Positions 24,459 to 32,625 of a DNA stretch of 40,934 bases are shown here, one piece after another. The translations under genes and the position numbers were made by a program. Source of the stretch: Anaerovoracaceae bacterium (GTDB lineage: Bacteria > Bacillota > Clostridia > Peptostreptococcales > Anaerovoracaceae); contig JASBYX010000010.1 in assembly GCA_029983755.1 (NCBI GenBank), positions 1 through 40,934 on the forward strand, in the 5' to 3' direction. The notes under the pieces are model-generated. The model did no database searches, had not been told where the DNA came from, and worked only from the letters and a program-made list of their open reading frames with translations. How positions within the stretch are numbered: the first letter of the stretch is position 1; each line of letters opens with the position of its first letter.

Positions 24459-25055
24459 ATGGGCGATAATGGGATAATAAGATATGTTAGAACGAGTTTA
24501 GCGAAACAGGTTTTTCTATGCATGTGTTTTTTGTGGGTTCTTCTGAGGTTTGTCATCATGATGGAAATAATTATTTATAAACTGGATAATTACTATGAGA
24601 GAACCAATGTGCCACTTACGATACTGATGTATTTTGTGCTGTTTGCCATAGTTATATTTCTGATGGTGGGTCATAGATTTTTCGGAGTAAAATACGACGA
24701 CGGAATCATTGTGTATGAGAACAGAATTTTAAGAAAAAACAAGTCCCTCGCAGCGGAAGATGTCAAAAGAGCAGTGCTGGATAAAAGAAAAATAACCCTG
24801 TTTACGAGGGATAAGAATCTGGAGATACCTTTTTTTCGGCTTGGTAAGATGGATGCTGTCCAGGCGAACGATTTTTATCTATATCTTAAGAATCGAAATG
24901 ATGTTGAAGTCGAAAAACGGTTCGGTGTTATGCCGGGATATGAGAAGGCACAGAAGGTATATTCTGCAATATACATAATTTTGTCAATACTCGTGTTCAT
25001 GTCCTACGCCACACCAATAAAAGTTATCATAGTTTTGTACCAGGCTCATCGCTAG
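24459..25055 (+). CDS. Small membrane protein, family not recognised
   Basis: 198 residues from the ATG at 24459; AAGGAGAGGAAGG at 24441-24453 is the ribosome-binding region, and a GTG at 24453 would overlap it. Two membrane segments occupy about residues 15-70 (FLCMCFLWVLLRFVIMM, then MYFVLFAIVIFLMVG). A soluble middle part of about 80 residues (VKYDDGIIVYENRILRKNKSL...) has the strand pattern of bacterial PH-like or YcxB-like domains. A last hydrophobic segment (AIYIILSILVFMSYA) ends the protein. No function is assigned. Its 3' end overlaps a small convergent gene by 29 bases. It may be driven by the sigma-54-like promoter at 24401. Confidence 0.65.
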   Translation: MGDNGIIRYVRTSLAKQVFLCMCFLWVLLRFVIMMEIIIYKLDNYYERTNVPLTILMYFVLFAIVIFLMVGHRFFGVKYDDGIIVYENRILRKNKSLAAEDVKRAVLDKRKITLFTRDKNLEIPFFRLGKMDAVQANDFYLYLKNRNDVEVEKRFGVMPGYEKAQKVYSAIYIILSILVFMSYATPIKVIIVLYQAHR

Positions 25056-25209
25056 AATTTTGGTGGGATGTTTCAACTTTGCTATCGAATTTGTCACTGG
25101 AGTCTTTCCCGGCCTTCCCCATTAGCTTATCAAGGAGAGACCTCCTGTCGGTGCCCAGGACAACGAAGGACACCGCAATTATTATTAGTCCGATTATAGT
25201 TTTAACCAT
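25027..25209 (-). CDS. Small single-pass membrane protein
   Basis: 60 residues from the ATG at 25209, supported by AAGGAG (25220-25215). There is one hydrophobic helix at residues 3-19 (KTIIGLIIIAVSFVVLG), then a charged soluble tail (DRRSLLDKLMGKAGKDSSDKF...). I do not recognise the family. A promoter fits on the minus strand: ATGACA (25263-25258), 16 bases, TATATT (25241-25236). It ends convergently inside the last codons of the gene at 24459. The good start signals are the main reason for calling it. Confidence 0.55.
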   Translation of the reverse strand: MVKTIIGLIIIAVSFVVLGTDRRSLLDKLMGKAGKDSSDKFDSKVETSHQNSSDEPGTKL

Positions 25210-25331
25210 GGTGGCTCCTTTCCTTTCGTGTGGAGAATATAAATCCAATAGAATGGATGTCATATTTGTATTTTATGCTAGGGATGATGAGTTTTCAAGG
25301 TCGTAGTTTATGAGTTATCAGGAGATGTGTG

Positions 25332-26516
25332 ATGTTAGACATGATGGTTGTAAAGAAAAGGGTGGAAGACATATTCCCGGAGATTGCTGAAATACGTAAT
25401 CGAATACATATGAACCCGGAGCTTTCAGAGTTGGAAATGAACACCAGAGACGTGATTACCGACTATCTGAAGGAACAAAATATCGACTTTTCCACAAATG
25501 ATGAGGACTTCGGTGTGGTTGGCATAATTGATAGCGGGGGGAAAGCTATTGGCATAAGAGGTGACATAGACGCTCTACCCATTCAAGAAGAGGTTGATTT
25601 TGAATATAAATCCCAAAATCCGGGTGTTATGCACGCCTGCGGCCATGACTTTCATACGGCAATACTCTTGGGAACTGCTAGAATTTTGAATGAGTTAAGG
25701 AACGAGCTTCCCGTGGGTATCAAAGTGTTTTTTCAGCCTGCAGAAGAAACTGTAGGGGGCGCAAAACAGATGATTGATAGAGGATGTCTCAAAAATCCGG
25801 AAGTTGTAAGTGTGATAGGGCTTCATTTAAATCCGGACATTGATACAGGGAAAATCGAACTTGTGAATGGGGTTTTAAATGCCACGTTCACGGAATTCAA
25901 AATTATTGTAAAGGGTAAGGGAACCCACGGGGCTCATCCGGATATGGGCACAGATTCTATAGCCGTTACAGCGGACATTATAAAGGGGTCGCAAAATATA
26001 ATTTCAAGGCTTAAAGATCCGTTGAAGCCCGGAGTAATTTCATTTGGTAGAATCTATGGGGGAACGAAAGATAACATAATCCCGGAGGAGGTTGTCCTTG
26101 AAGGCATAATACGATCCTTCAGCAGTGAAGAGCAGAAATTCTTAAAATCAAAACTTGATGACATGGCAAGACATGCATCAAGGTGGGCAGGTGCTAAATG
26201 CGATGTAATCTTTGAAGACAGTTACCCGCCTTTAATAAATGATGGTGGGCTTTACGAAATTGTTAAAGAAGAATTTTCAAGGGAGTTCGGCTTTGAAAAC
26301 CTCGTTTTAGACTCTCCTCCGTCCCTAGGTGCTGATGATTTTGCTTATTTTTGCCATGAGTCCAGAGGGTTTTATTACACTATAGGTTGTCACAAACCCG
26401 GGGATAGGGAATACTATCCAATTCACAGCCCTAGATTTGATCCGGATATCAACTGCATTAGAACAGGGATTTTGTCTCAGATAAGCGCGGTTAAAGCCAT
26501 ATGGGAAAGCATTTGA
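25332..26516 (+). CDS. M20D-family amidohydrolase (HipO/AbgB-like)
   Basis: 394 residues from the ATG at 25332, after AGGAG (25320-25324); the GTG at 25329 is in frame but less well spaced. The metal-binding residues of M20D peptidases are present: C103, H105 in HACGHD, E138/E139 in QPAEE, then HGAHPDMG with the dimerisation domain after it, and a terminal histidine in YYPIHSPRFD. Family members remove acyl groups from amino acids (hippurate, N-acetylcysteine, N-acetyl-DAP) or cut aminoacyl-glutamate amides. The substrate is not readable. Its position beside the DAP and LD-carboxypeptidase genes makes an acylated wall amino acid plausible, but that is inference. Confidence 0.88.
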   Translation: MLDMMVVKKRVEDIFPEIAEIRNRIHMNPELSELEMNTRDVITDYLKEQNIDFSTNDEDFGVVGIIDSGGKAIGIRGDIDALPIQEEVDFEYKSQNPGVMHACGHDFHTAILLGTARILNELRNELPVGIKVFFQPAEETVGGAKQMIDRGCLKNPEVVSVIGLHLNPDIDTGKIELVNGVLNATFTEFKIIVKGKGTHGAHPDMGTDSIAVTADIIKGSQNIISRLKDPLKPGVISFGRIYGGTKDNIIPEEVVLEGIIRSFSSEEQKFLKSKLDDMARHASRWAGAKCDVIFEDSYPPLINDGGLYEIVKEEFSREFGFENLVLDSPPSLGADDFAYFCHESRGFYYTIGCHKPGDREYYPIHSPRFDPDINCIRTGILSQISAVKAIWESI

Positions 26517-26589
26517 AATCACTCCCATATAACTGACAATTCAGCCGCTTCGGAGTGCTAATATTTTGTGCCATAACCGGCTTGTTTGC

Positions 26590-26618
26590 TTGACTATCCA
26601 CATATCCGGATATATACT
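26590..26618 (+). promoter_or_regulatory. carD promoter with a palindrome in its spacer
   Basis: TTGACT (26590-26595) and TATACT (26613-26618) are 17 bases apart. The spacer carries the perfect 12-bp palindrome ATATCCGGATAT (26602-26613), reaching the first base of the -10. Confidence 0.75.
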
Positions 26619-26657
26619 ATAAACAGGAGTTTTGTTTTTTGTTGAAAGAAGGTCGAA

Positions 26658-27143
26658 ATGTTTAAAATAGGTGATAAAATCTTATATCCAATGCACGGTG
26701 CCGGGAAAATCGAGCGTATCGAGCAGATAGAGGCTCTGGGGGAACTCAAGGACTACTATGTGCTGAAACTGGCGGTTGGGAACCTGGATGTCATGGTGCC
26801 GATTTCCTCAAGTGAAGATGTGGGGATTCGCCACATAATTGAAGAGGATTATCTGTCGGAGATTTATGAGGTTTTGAATGGGGAATCATCTACTATGCCT
26901 AGAAACTGGAACAGACGCTATCGGGAGAACATGGAACTTTTGAAGACCGGAGATATACTGAAAACGGCCCAGGTTGTTAGAAACCTACTGAGGGTGGATA
27001 GGGTTAAGAAACTGTCCACAGGGGAAAAGAAGATGCTCAAGAATGCAAGACAGATTCTGGAAAGTGAGATAGTTCTCGTTGCGGGGATTTCTCCTGAGGA
27101 GGTTAGTGACAAGGTGGAAAGGGAGATTTTCGCTGAAGAATAG
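26658..27143 (+). CDS. carD: CarD/CdnL-family RNA-polymerase-binding regulator
   Basis: 161 residues. The N-terminal Tudor-like RNA-polymerase-interaction domain (about 1-60) is clear: FKIGDKILYPMHGAGKIERIE, followed by YYVLKL and VMVPI. A helical C-terminal domain binds DNA next to the -10 in characterised members, stabilising the open complex. The ATG at 26658 follows AGAAGG (26647-26652). It heads the long plus-strand housekeeping run and has its own promoter. Full length makes a truncated TRCF domain unlikely. Confidence 0.92.
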   Translation: MFKIGDKILYPMHGAGKIERIEQIEALGELKDYYVLKLAVGNLDVMVPISSSEDVGIRHIIEEDYLSEIYEVLNGESSTMPRNWNRRYRENMELLKTGDILKTAQVVRNLLRVDRVKKLSTGEKKMLKNARQILESEIVLVAGISPEEVSDKVEREIFAEE

Positions 27144-27215
27144 GTACCGAAGAATTGGTAAGAATATATAGAATATATAAGGAAAAAGGGAGAAAGGAGG
27201 CATGAGCGGGGAGAT

Positions 27216-28328
27216 ATGCTTAAGAAGCTTTTGAGGGCGCTGTTTACCATAGTAGGCGCCTTTGTAGGTTATGGACTTTTTTTGCTGTCTATACAGTTGG
27301 TTCAGTATTCCGGAGTTATGATCTTTGAGAAGTTTTCTCATGCAGAAGTTTACACAGCCGGAGCAATTTTCGCAATTATTTTCGCAATTATTTTCTTTAG
27401 ACTGACACCACTTATTAGAAGAGGCAGCGTGAAGATGGCAGACAACATCGAAAACGATCTGGCAGGAGTCTCGGCTAATACCATTATTACCGGAACTGTA
27501 GGCCTTGTGATCGGATTTTTGATTGCCCTTTTGGTCAGTCAGATCTATGTTGCCGTCATTGAGGATCAGTATCTCTATGCAGGGATAACAATTGCCACCT
27601 ATATGTTTTTTGGATATGTGGGGACTGTTGTGGCAAAGAGCAAAGGTAAGGAGATTTTGGACACCTTCATTGCCCCAAGGAAGGCCTTTGAGGACATGCT
27701 TTCCACAAGGAACAAGAAAAAAACAGAAGGAACGCCGAAGATTCTCGATACCAGTGTGATAATTGACGGGCGAATAGCTGAGATAATGAAGACCGGCTTC
27801 ATAGAGGGGCAGATCGTGATTCCTGAGTTTGTCCTTGTGGAGCTTAGACATATTGCGGATTCTTCAGATTCTTTGAAGAGGGTGAGAGGCCGCAGAGGTC
27901 TTGATATACTCAACAAAATACAGACGGAGTACGGGATTGAAATCTACAATACCGACTCCGAAAAGTCCATCAAGGAAATTCCTGAGGTGGATGTTAAATT
28001 GCTTAAGCTTGCCCAGATTTTGGGAGGTAAAGTTGTCACCAACGACTTTAATCTAAACAAGGTTGCTGCTATCAACGGAGTGGAAGTTCTCAATATCAAC
28101 GAACTTGCCAACACTCTGAAACCTGTAGTAATACCGGGAGAAGATATGACAGTTAGCCTTGTTAAACAGGGCAAAGACAGCAGTCAAGCGATCGGCTATC
28201 TGGATGATGGAACTATGATAGTGGTTGAGGACGGAAGACCTAAGATAGGGCAGACGGTGGATATCGGCGTTACAAGCGTCCTTCAAACTTCCGCAGGTAG
28301 AATGATTTTCGGCAGACTCAAGAGATAG
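27216..28328 (+). CDS. yacL: PIN/TRAM-domain membrane protein (YacL family)
   Basis: 370 residues. Four membrane helices occupy about residues 5-145. A PIN nuclease-like domain begins at ILDTSVIIDGRI (aspartate 178) and keeps further acidic residues (PEFVLVELRHIAD, VVTNDFNLNKV). The C-terminus is a TRAM-type beta barrel (about 300-365). Homologues lie next to radA/disA or carD across Firmicutes. The biochemical role is not settled, and RNA binding or cleavage is inferred from the domains. The ATG at 27216 has GGGGAG only two bases ahead. A stronger AAAGGAGG lies 15 bases ahead, beside an out-of-frame ATG at 27202. Confidence 0.9.
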   Translation: MLKKLLRALFTIVGAFVGYGLFLLSIQLVQYSGVMIFEKFSHAEVYTAGAIFAIIFAIIFFRLTPLIRRGSVKMADNIENDLAGVSANTIITGTVGLVIGFLIALLVSQIYVAVIEDQYLYAGITIATYMFFGYVGTVVAKSKGKEILDTFIAPRKAFEDMLSTRNKKKTEGTPKILDTSVIIDGRIAEIMKTGFIEGQIVIPEFVLVELRHIADSSDSLKRVRGRRGLDILNKIQTEYGIEIYNTDSEKSIKEIPEVDVKLLKLAQILGGKVVTNDFNLNKVAAINGVEVLNINELANTLKPVVIPGEDMTVSLVKQGKDSSQAIGYLDDGTMIVVEDGRPKIGQTVDIGVTSVLQTSAGRMIFGRLKR

Positions 28329-28339
28329 GTAAACACAGT

Positions 28340-28441
28340 TTGGAGTGACATTTTGCTTGAGTTGTTATCTAATTGCTTGAGTTGTTATCTAATTTGAAGC
28401 ATTATCTAACTGGAAATGATATTAAGCTTGGAGTGACATTT
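28340..28441 (+). repeat. Tandem 20-bp repeats bracketed by a duplicated ribosome-binding site
   Basis: TTGCTTGAGTTGTTATCTAA occurs twice in tandem (28353-28372 and 28373-28392), with a decayed third copy to about 28410. The bracket TTGGAGTGACATTT occurs at 28340-28353 and 28428-28441. The second bracket is the ribosome-binding region of ispDF. Confidence 0.85.
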
Positions 28442-28442
28442 A

Positions 28443-29615
28443 ATGTTCAAGGACAAAAGGGTAATTTTGCTTATAGCTGCAGCCGGCAGCGGCACAAGGC
28501 TTGGGGCAGATATTCCCAAACAATTCATAAAGATGGAGGGCCTAGGCGGGCTCTCCCCTCTGCAAAAATCCATAGTTACAGCAGGTTCTGTTAAGGAGAT
28601 AGACAGGGTAATAGTCATTACCAACCCCGAATACATGAACTCCGGGAAAGAACAGATAGAAGAACTTGAAATGGATGGACCGGCTGTGGAGCTGATTCCG
28701 GGTGGAGAAACCCGCCAGGATAGCCTTGGAAGAGGAGTCAGGCACGCCCTAAATGACAATGATCCGTATAAACCTGAGGACACCCTTGTTCTGATCCACG
28801 ATGCGGCAAGGCCAAATGCCTCTGTAGACTTGTATAACAGGGTTATCAGGAAAGCTTTTGACAAAGGCGCAGTTGTGCCGGGGGTTCCTGTAAAGGATAC
28901 CATCAGGCATCTAGAGGAGGGGACTCTGGACAGGAGCAAACTCCTTAGTGTGCAGACACCTCAAGGGTTTTTGGGCAATGTCCTTCTTGAAGCCGTAGAA
29001 CACGCCGAAGACAGCTGTTTTGTGGCAACGGACGAAGGGAGCCTTGTTGAAAACCTAGGATACCCGGTGGCAACGGTTTTGGGGTCCAACTCTAATACGA
29101 AGATAACAAATCCTGAGGATATGGGGAAGAATCTATGCGTGGGTACGGGCTACGATGTGCACGCCTTTGCAGAGGGTAGAAAACTTATCCTAGGGGGTGT
29201 GGAAATACCTTGGGAGAAAGGCCTTATGGGGCATTCCGATGCTGATGTTTTGACACACGCCTTTATGGACGGAATTCTTGGAGCCATGGGAGAAGGGGAT
29301 ATAGGACTTCATTTTCCTGACAGCGACTCTAAATATGAGGGGGTTTCCAGCCTTAAGCTTCTGGAGGAAGTGGGAGCTCTCATGAAGAAGAATTTTTACA
29401 CCTTGGAGAATGCCGACATTACGGTGATTTGCCAAAAGCCGAAGATAAGACCTTTTGTTGAGAGTATGCGAGCAAACCTCATGGAAATAGTCCCTGCAAG
29501 GTATGGTATAAACATCAAGGGTACCACCACGGAGAGGCTGGGATTTGAAGGTCGGGGAGAAGGCATTGCAGTGCAGGCGACTGTTTTGTTGTCGAAGATG
29601 ACTTGGGGCGAGTGA
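28443..29615 (+). CDS. ispDF: Bifunctional IspD-IspF of the MEP isoprenoid pathway
   Basis: 390 residues and two fused enzymes. IspD (about 1-225) has the CTP-binding loop AAAGSGTRLG (12-21) and attaches CMP to methylerythritol phosphate. IspF (about 230-390) has the metal ligands D238 and H240 in GYDVHAF, then GHSDADVLTH, and closes the 2,4-cyclodiphosphate. IspE, the middle enzyme, is not in the window. Separate ispD and ispF genes are usual in Bacillus, while fusions occur in several bacterial groups. The ATG at 28443 follows GGAG (28430-28433), which is itself part of a duplicated segment. Confidence 0.95.
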   Translation: MFKDKRVILLIAAAGSGTRLGADIPKQFIKMEGLGGLSPLQKSIVTAGSVKEIDRVIVITNPEYMNSGKEQIEELEMDGPAVELIPGGETRQDSLGRGVRHALNDNDPYKPEDTLVLIHDAARPNASVDLYNRVIRKAFDKGAVVPGVPVKDTIRHLEEGTLDRSKLLSVQTPQGFLGNVLLEAVEHAEDSCFVATDEGSLVENLGYPVATVLGSNSNTKITNPEDMGKNLCVGTGYDVHAFAEGRKLILGGVEIPWEKGLMGHSDADVLTHAFMDGILGAMGEGDIGLHFPDSDSKYEGVSSLKLLEEVGALMKKNFYTLENADITVICQKPKIRPFVESMRANLMEIVPARYGINIKGTTTERLGFEGRGEGIAVQATVLLSKMTWGE

Positions 29616-29629
29616 TTGCGCCCCGTTTT
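29605..29629 (+). terminator. Hairpin overlapping the ispDF stop codon, possible terminator or attenuator
   Basis: GGGGCG (29605-29610) and CGCCCC (29619-29624) with an eight-base loop holding the TGA stop, then GTTTTA. The tail is short, so partial read-through into proS is likely. Confidence 0.5.
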
Positions 29630-29668
29630 AATGGATGAAAAGGACGGTAAGAAGGAGAAGAAACATAT

Positions 29669-31432
29669 ATGAGACTATCAGAAATGCATTTAAAGACATT
29701 GAGAGAAGTGCCAAGCGAGGCTGAACTTCCAAGCCATATACTGCTTTTGCGTACGGGAATGATAAGGAAACTCGTGTCGGGGGTATACGGTTTCATGAAC
29801 ATGGGCTACAGGTCCGTCAGGAAAATCGAAGAGATAATCAGACAGGAGATGGATGCGAAGGGCGGTCAGGAGATTTTAATGTCTGCAATTCAGCCGGCTG
29901 AGCTCTGGGAAGAGTCAGGAAGATGGTATGCCTACGGCCCTGAACTTTGGAGGCTGAAGGATAGGAACGGCAGAGAGTTTTGTCTCGGACCTACTCACGA
30001 AGAAATATTTACGGATATAGCAAGGGCGGATATCACTTCCCATAGGCAGCTACCTGTGAATCTTTATCAGATTCAAACAAAATACAGGGATGAGGCTAGG
30101 CCAAGGTTCGGTCTCATGAGGAGCCGTGAGTTCATAATGAAGGATGCATATTCCTTTGACAAGGATGAGGATGGTCTTGATGTGAGCTATCAGAAGATGT
30201 TTGCAGCCTATGAGAACATCTTTACAAGGTGTGGCCTGAAGTTTAGACCCGTTGAAGCAGACAGCGGGGCCATAGGAGGCAGTAATTCCCACGAATTCAC
30301 AGCAATTTCCGAGGTTGGAGAGAGCGAAATCGCATATTGTGAGAACTGCAACATGGCTGCTACATTGGAAAGAGCCAAGGCTGTGGATGCTTCTGCAACG
30401 GGAAGCGAAGAAGACTTCCTCCCTATGGAAGATGTCAAAACTCCGGGCACCAAGACAATCGAAGAAGTGGCTAACTACCTTGGAATAACTCCGGACAAAA
30501 CCATGAAGGCTCTTCTCTTTGTGACATACGATGAAGAGGGAAACGAAGATAAATACGTTGCGGCATTCGTAAGGGGAGATAGGGAGCTGAACATGACTAA
30601 GCTCATTAACGCCCTTGGAATTCCTGAGCATGCCATAGAATTTGCAGATGAGAAGAAGATGGGAGAAATCACCGGTTCCGTGGGAGGTTTCACAGGTCCT
30701 GTTGGACTTCACGACTGCCTCATCGTATGCGACAGCGAGCTTATGGGGCAGGTGAATCTGGTGGCAGGAGCTAACAAAGAGGATTACCACAAGAAGAATG
30801 TAAACTACGGCAGAGATTACAAAGCCGATATAATCGTTGATATCAAGATTCTCAAGGAGGGTGATCCTTGCCCTGAGTGCGGAAATCCTATAAAGGTTGC
30901 AAGGGGAATCGAGGTCGGTCAGGTGTTCAAGCTGGGCACCAAGTATTCCGAAGCCATGGGTGCCAACTACAAGGACGAGAATCAGAAGGAAAAGCCAATT
31001 TACATGGGTTGTTACGGCATCGGTGTTACAAGGACTCTTGCAGCGGTTGTGGAACAGCACCATGATGATGATGGAATAATTTGGCCTCTTGCAATCGCCC
31101 CATATCACTGCATCATAACCTTGGTAAATCCTAAGGACGAGACTCAGAAAGCCCTTGCAGAGCAGATTTACGAAAGCCTTCAGAACCTAGGTGTTGAGGT
31201 GCTTTTGGATGATCGTAAGGAGAGGCCGGGAGTGAAGTTTAAAGATGCGGATCTCCTTGGAATTCCAATCAGAATAACGGTGGGTAAACTTGCAGCTGAC
31301 GGACAGGTGGAGTACAAACTCAGACGAGATCAGGACAAAACAGTTCTCTCCGCTAAGGAGGCTATTGCCGGTGCTGCACAGCTGGTAAATGAAGAGTCTG
31401 ACGGCAGATGCTTCTTGATGGCGAATAAATGA
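29669..31432 (+). CDS. proS: Prolyl-tRNA synthetase, bacterial type with editing domain
   Basis: 587 residues, class II synthetase that charges tRNA-Pro. Motif 1 and motif 2 regions are clear (LGPTHEEIFTDIA, then RDEARPRFGLMRSREF from about residue 140). The insertion domain that edits mischarged alanine spans about 230-395, and motif 3 (YMGCYGIGVTRTLAA) and an anticodon-binding domain follow. Length matches the bacterial long form (about 570). The ATG at 29669 follows AAGGAG (29652-29657). Its TGA overlaps the ATG of the next gene (ATGA), so the chromate-transporter pair is translated in step with it. Confidence 0.96.
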   Translation: MRLSEMHLKTLREVPSEAELPSHILLLRTGMIRKLVSGVYGFMNMGYRSVRKIEEIIRQEMDAKGGQEILMSAIQPAELWEESGRWYAYGPELWRLKDRNGREFCLGPTHEEIFTDIARADITSHRQLPVNLYQIQTKYRDEARPRFGLMRSREFIMKDAYSFDKDEDGLDVSYQKMFAAYENIFTRCGLKFRPVEADSGAIGGSNSHEFTAISEVGESEIAYCENCNMAATLERAKAVDASATGSEEDFLPMEDVKTPGTKTIEEVANYLGITPDKTMKALLFVTYDEEGNEDKYVAAFVRGDRELNMTKLINALGIPEHAIEFADEKKMGEITGSVGGFTGPVGLHDCLIVCDSELMGQVNLVAGANKEDYHKKNVNYGRDYKADIIVDIKILKEGDPCPECGNPIKVARGIEVGQVFKLGTKYSEAMGANYKDENQKEKPIYMGCYGIGVTRTLAAVVEQHHDDDGIIWPLAIAPYHCIITLVNPKDETQKALAEQIYESLQNLGVEVLLDDRKERPGVKFKDADLLGIPIRITVGKLAADGQVEYKLRRDQDKTVLSAKEAIAGAAQLVNEESDGRCFLMANK

Positions 31433-32007
31433 TTATTGAACTCTTTCTGACATTTCTGAAGCTGGGCCTTTTCACCATAGGTGGAGGGATGGCAATGATT
31501 CCTCTGCTGAAGGATGAAATGGTAAACAAGAAGAAGTGGCTAACTGAGGAGGAAATGCAGGACTGCCTAAGCGTAAGCCAGGGACTTCCGGGGGTCATTG
31601 CCGTCAATATGGCAACCTATATAGGGTACAGAAAGAGAGGAACTTTAGGAGCCGTAGTCTCCACTATAGGAGTCATAATCCCCAGTTTCGTTGCCATCAT
31701 ACTGGTCATAGAAATCCTGGAGCAGGTATCAACAAGCCCATATGTTAAGGGTGCCATTGCCGGAGTCAAAGCAGTGGCAACGGCCCTGATACTGCTGGCC
31801 ACCTACCAGGTAGGTCGCCAGGCCCTCCGGGCACCCTTGCACTTCATCATGGCAGGAGTAACATTGGTAGCAGTGGGAATCCTGAGCATGAACGCAGTAT
31901 ATGCCATTTTGGCAGGATGTGCTGTAGGCATAGGTCTGGCATTCCTAAAGTCTGAAGAAGTTGAAGAAGTTAAGGATGAGGAGGGGCGAGATGACATTAT
32001 GGATTAA
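31429..32007 (+). CDS. chrA: Chromate transporter family protein, first half (short CHR)
   Basis: 192 residues forming a single CHR domain with about five membrane helices. The signature GGGMAMIP (residues 18-25) and SQGLPGVIAVNMATYIGYRKRG are present. Short CHR proteins come as pairs of opposite topology that together resemble a full-length ChrA, which exports chromate. Many are of unknown physiological substrate, so the chromate label is by family only. A charged C-terminal tail overlaps the second gene by 17 bases. Confidence 0.87.
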   Translation: MIIELFLTFLKLGLFTIGGGMAMIPLLKDEMVNKKKWLTEEEMQDCLSVSQGLPGVIAVNMATYIGYRKRGTLGAVVSTIGVIIPSFVAIILVIEILEQVSTSPYVKGAIAGVKAVATALILLATYQVGRQALRAPLHFIMAGVTLVAVGILSMNAVYAILAGCAVGIGLAFLKSEEVEEVKDEEGRDDIMD

Positions 32008-32518
32008 TCTTTTTCTTTCCTTTGCTAAAATAGGCCTGTTCGGATTCGGTGGGGGTCTTGCTATGCTCCCCATAATATTTCAGACTGCAAAAGTCTTTGG
32101 AATGGATGACCCCGGGGAGTTTGGCAATTTGGTTGCCATATCCCAGGTGACACCGGGGCCGCTTGCCATTAATGCGGCCACCTATGTGGGCTATTACACA
32201 GACTCCCTGCCGGGGGCCTTGGCAGCCACAATCGGAGTGGCAATCCCTTCCTTTGTCATGGTTCTTTTGGTCAGCTATTTTGTTGAGAAATTTAAAAAGA
32301 GCAGAATCGTGGCGGGGGCACTTGCAGGGGTGAGGCCTGTGACAGTGGGACTTGTTGGAGCGGCAGGGTACTTTATGCTAGGAGCAATGGCTAGGGACTG
32401 GAACTGGATTGCCGGGGGAATACTCCTTGGAACCATACTGCTCTCAGGTAAGTGGAAGGTAAATCCATTCTTGCTAATTGGAATTGCAGGGGTTATAGGA
32501 GCCTTCCTCATAAGGTGA
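31991..32518 (+). CDS. chrA: Chromate transporter family protein, second half (short CHR)
   Basis: 175 residues from the ATG at 31991, right after AGGAGGGGCGAG; an earlier in-frame ATG at 31961 has no site. CHR domain with GGGLAMLP near residue 18 and SQVTPGPLAINAATYVGY. It pairs with the preceding gene. Confidence 0.87.
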   Translation: MTLWINLFLSFAKIGLFGFGGGLAMLPIIFQTAKVFGMDDPGEFGNLVAISQVTPGPLAINAATYVGYYTDSLPGALAATIGVAIPSFVMVLLVSYFVEKFKKSRIVAGALAGVRPVTVGLVGAAGYFMLGAMARDWNWIAGGILLGTILLSGKWKVNPFLLIGIAGVIGAFLIR

Positions 32519-32625
32519 GAATGGGAAGCTGTGGGACGGGGACTAGTCTAAGCACAGGATACTTGAAAAAGAATACTAATATCGAGAAATCGAGAATGAG
32601 AATAAAATCGAAAGGAAAAGAAGAT

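Noticed and set aside
25250..25270. A third sigma-54 promoter before the M20 amidohydrolase (TGGATG ... TTTGT)
   Set aside because: The GC of the -12 element is missing at the required spacing.
26520..26575. Terminator after the M20 amidohydrolase (CACTCC ... GGAGTG)
   Set aside because: Only six pairs with a 26-base loop and no proper T-run, so the evidence is too weak to list as a feature.
27202..27234. Ten-codon leader peptide before yacL at ATG 27202
   Set aside because: The Shine-Dalgarno lies only one base from this ATG, too close for normal initiation, and there is no other support.
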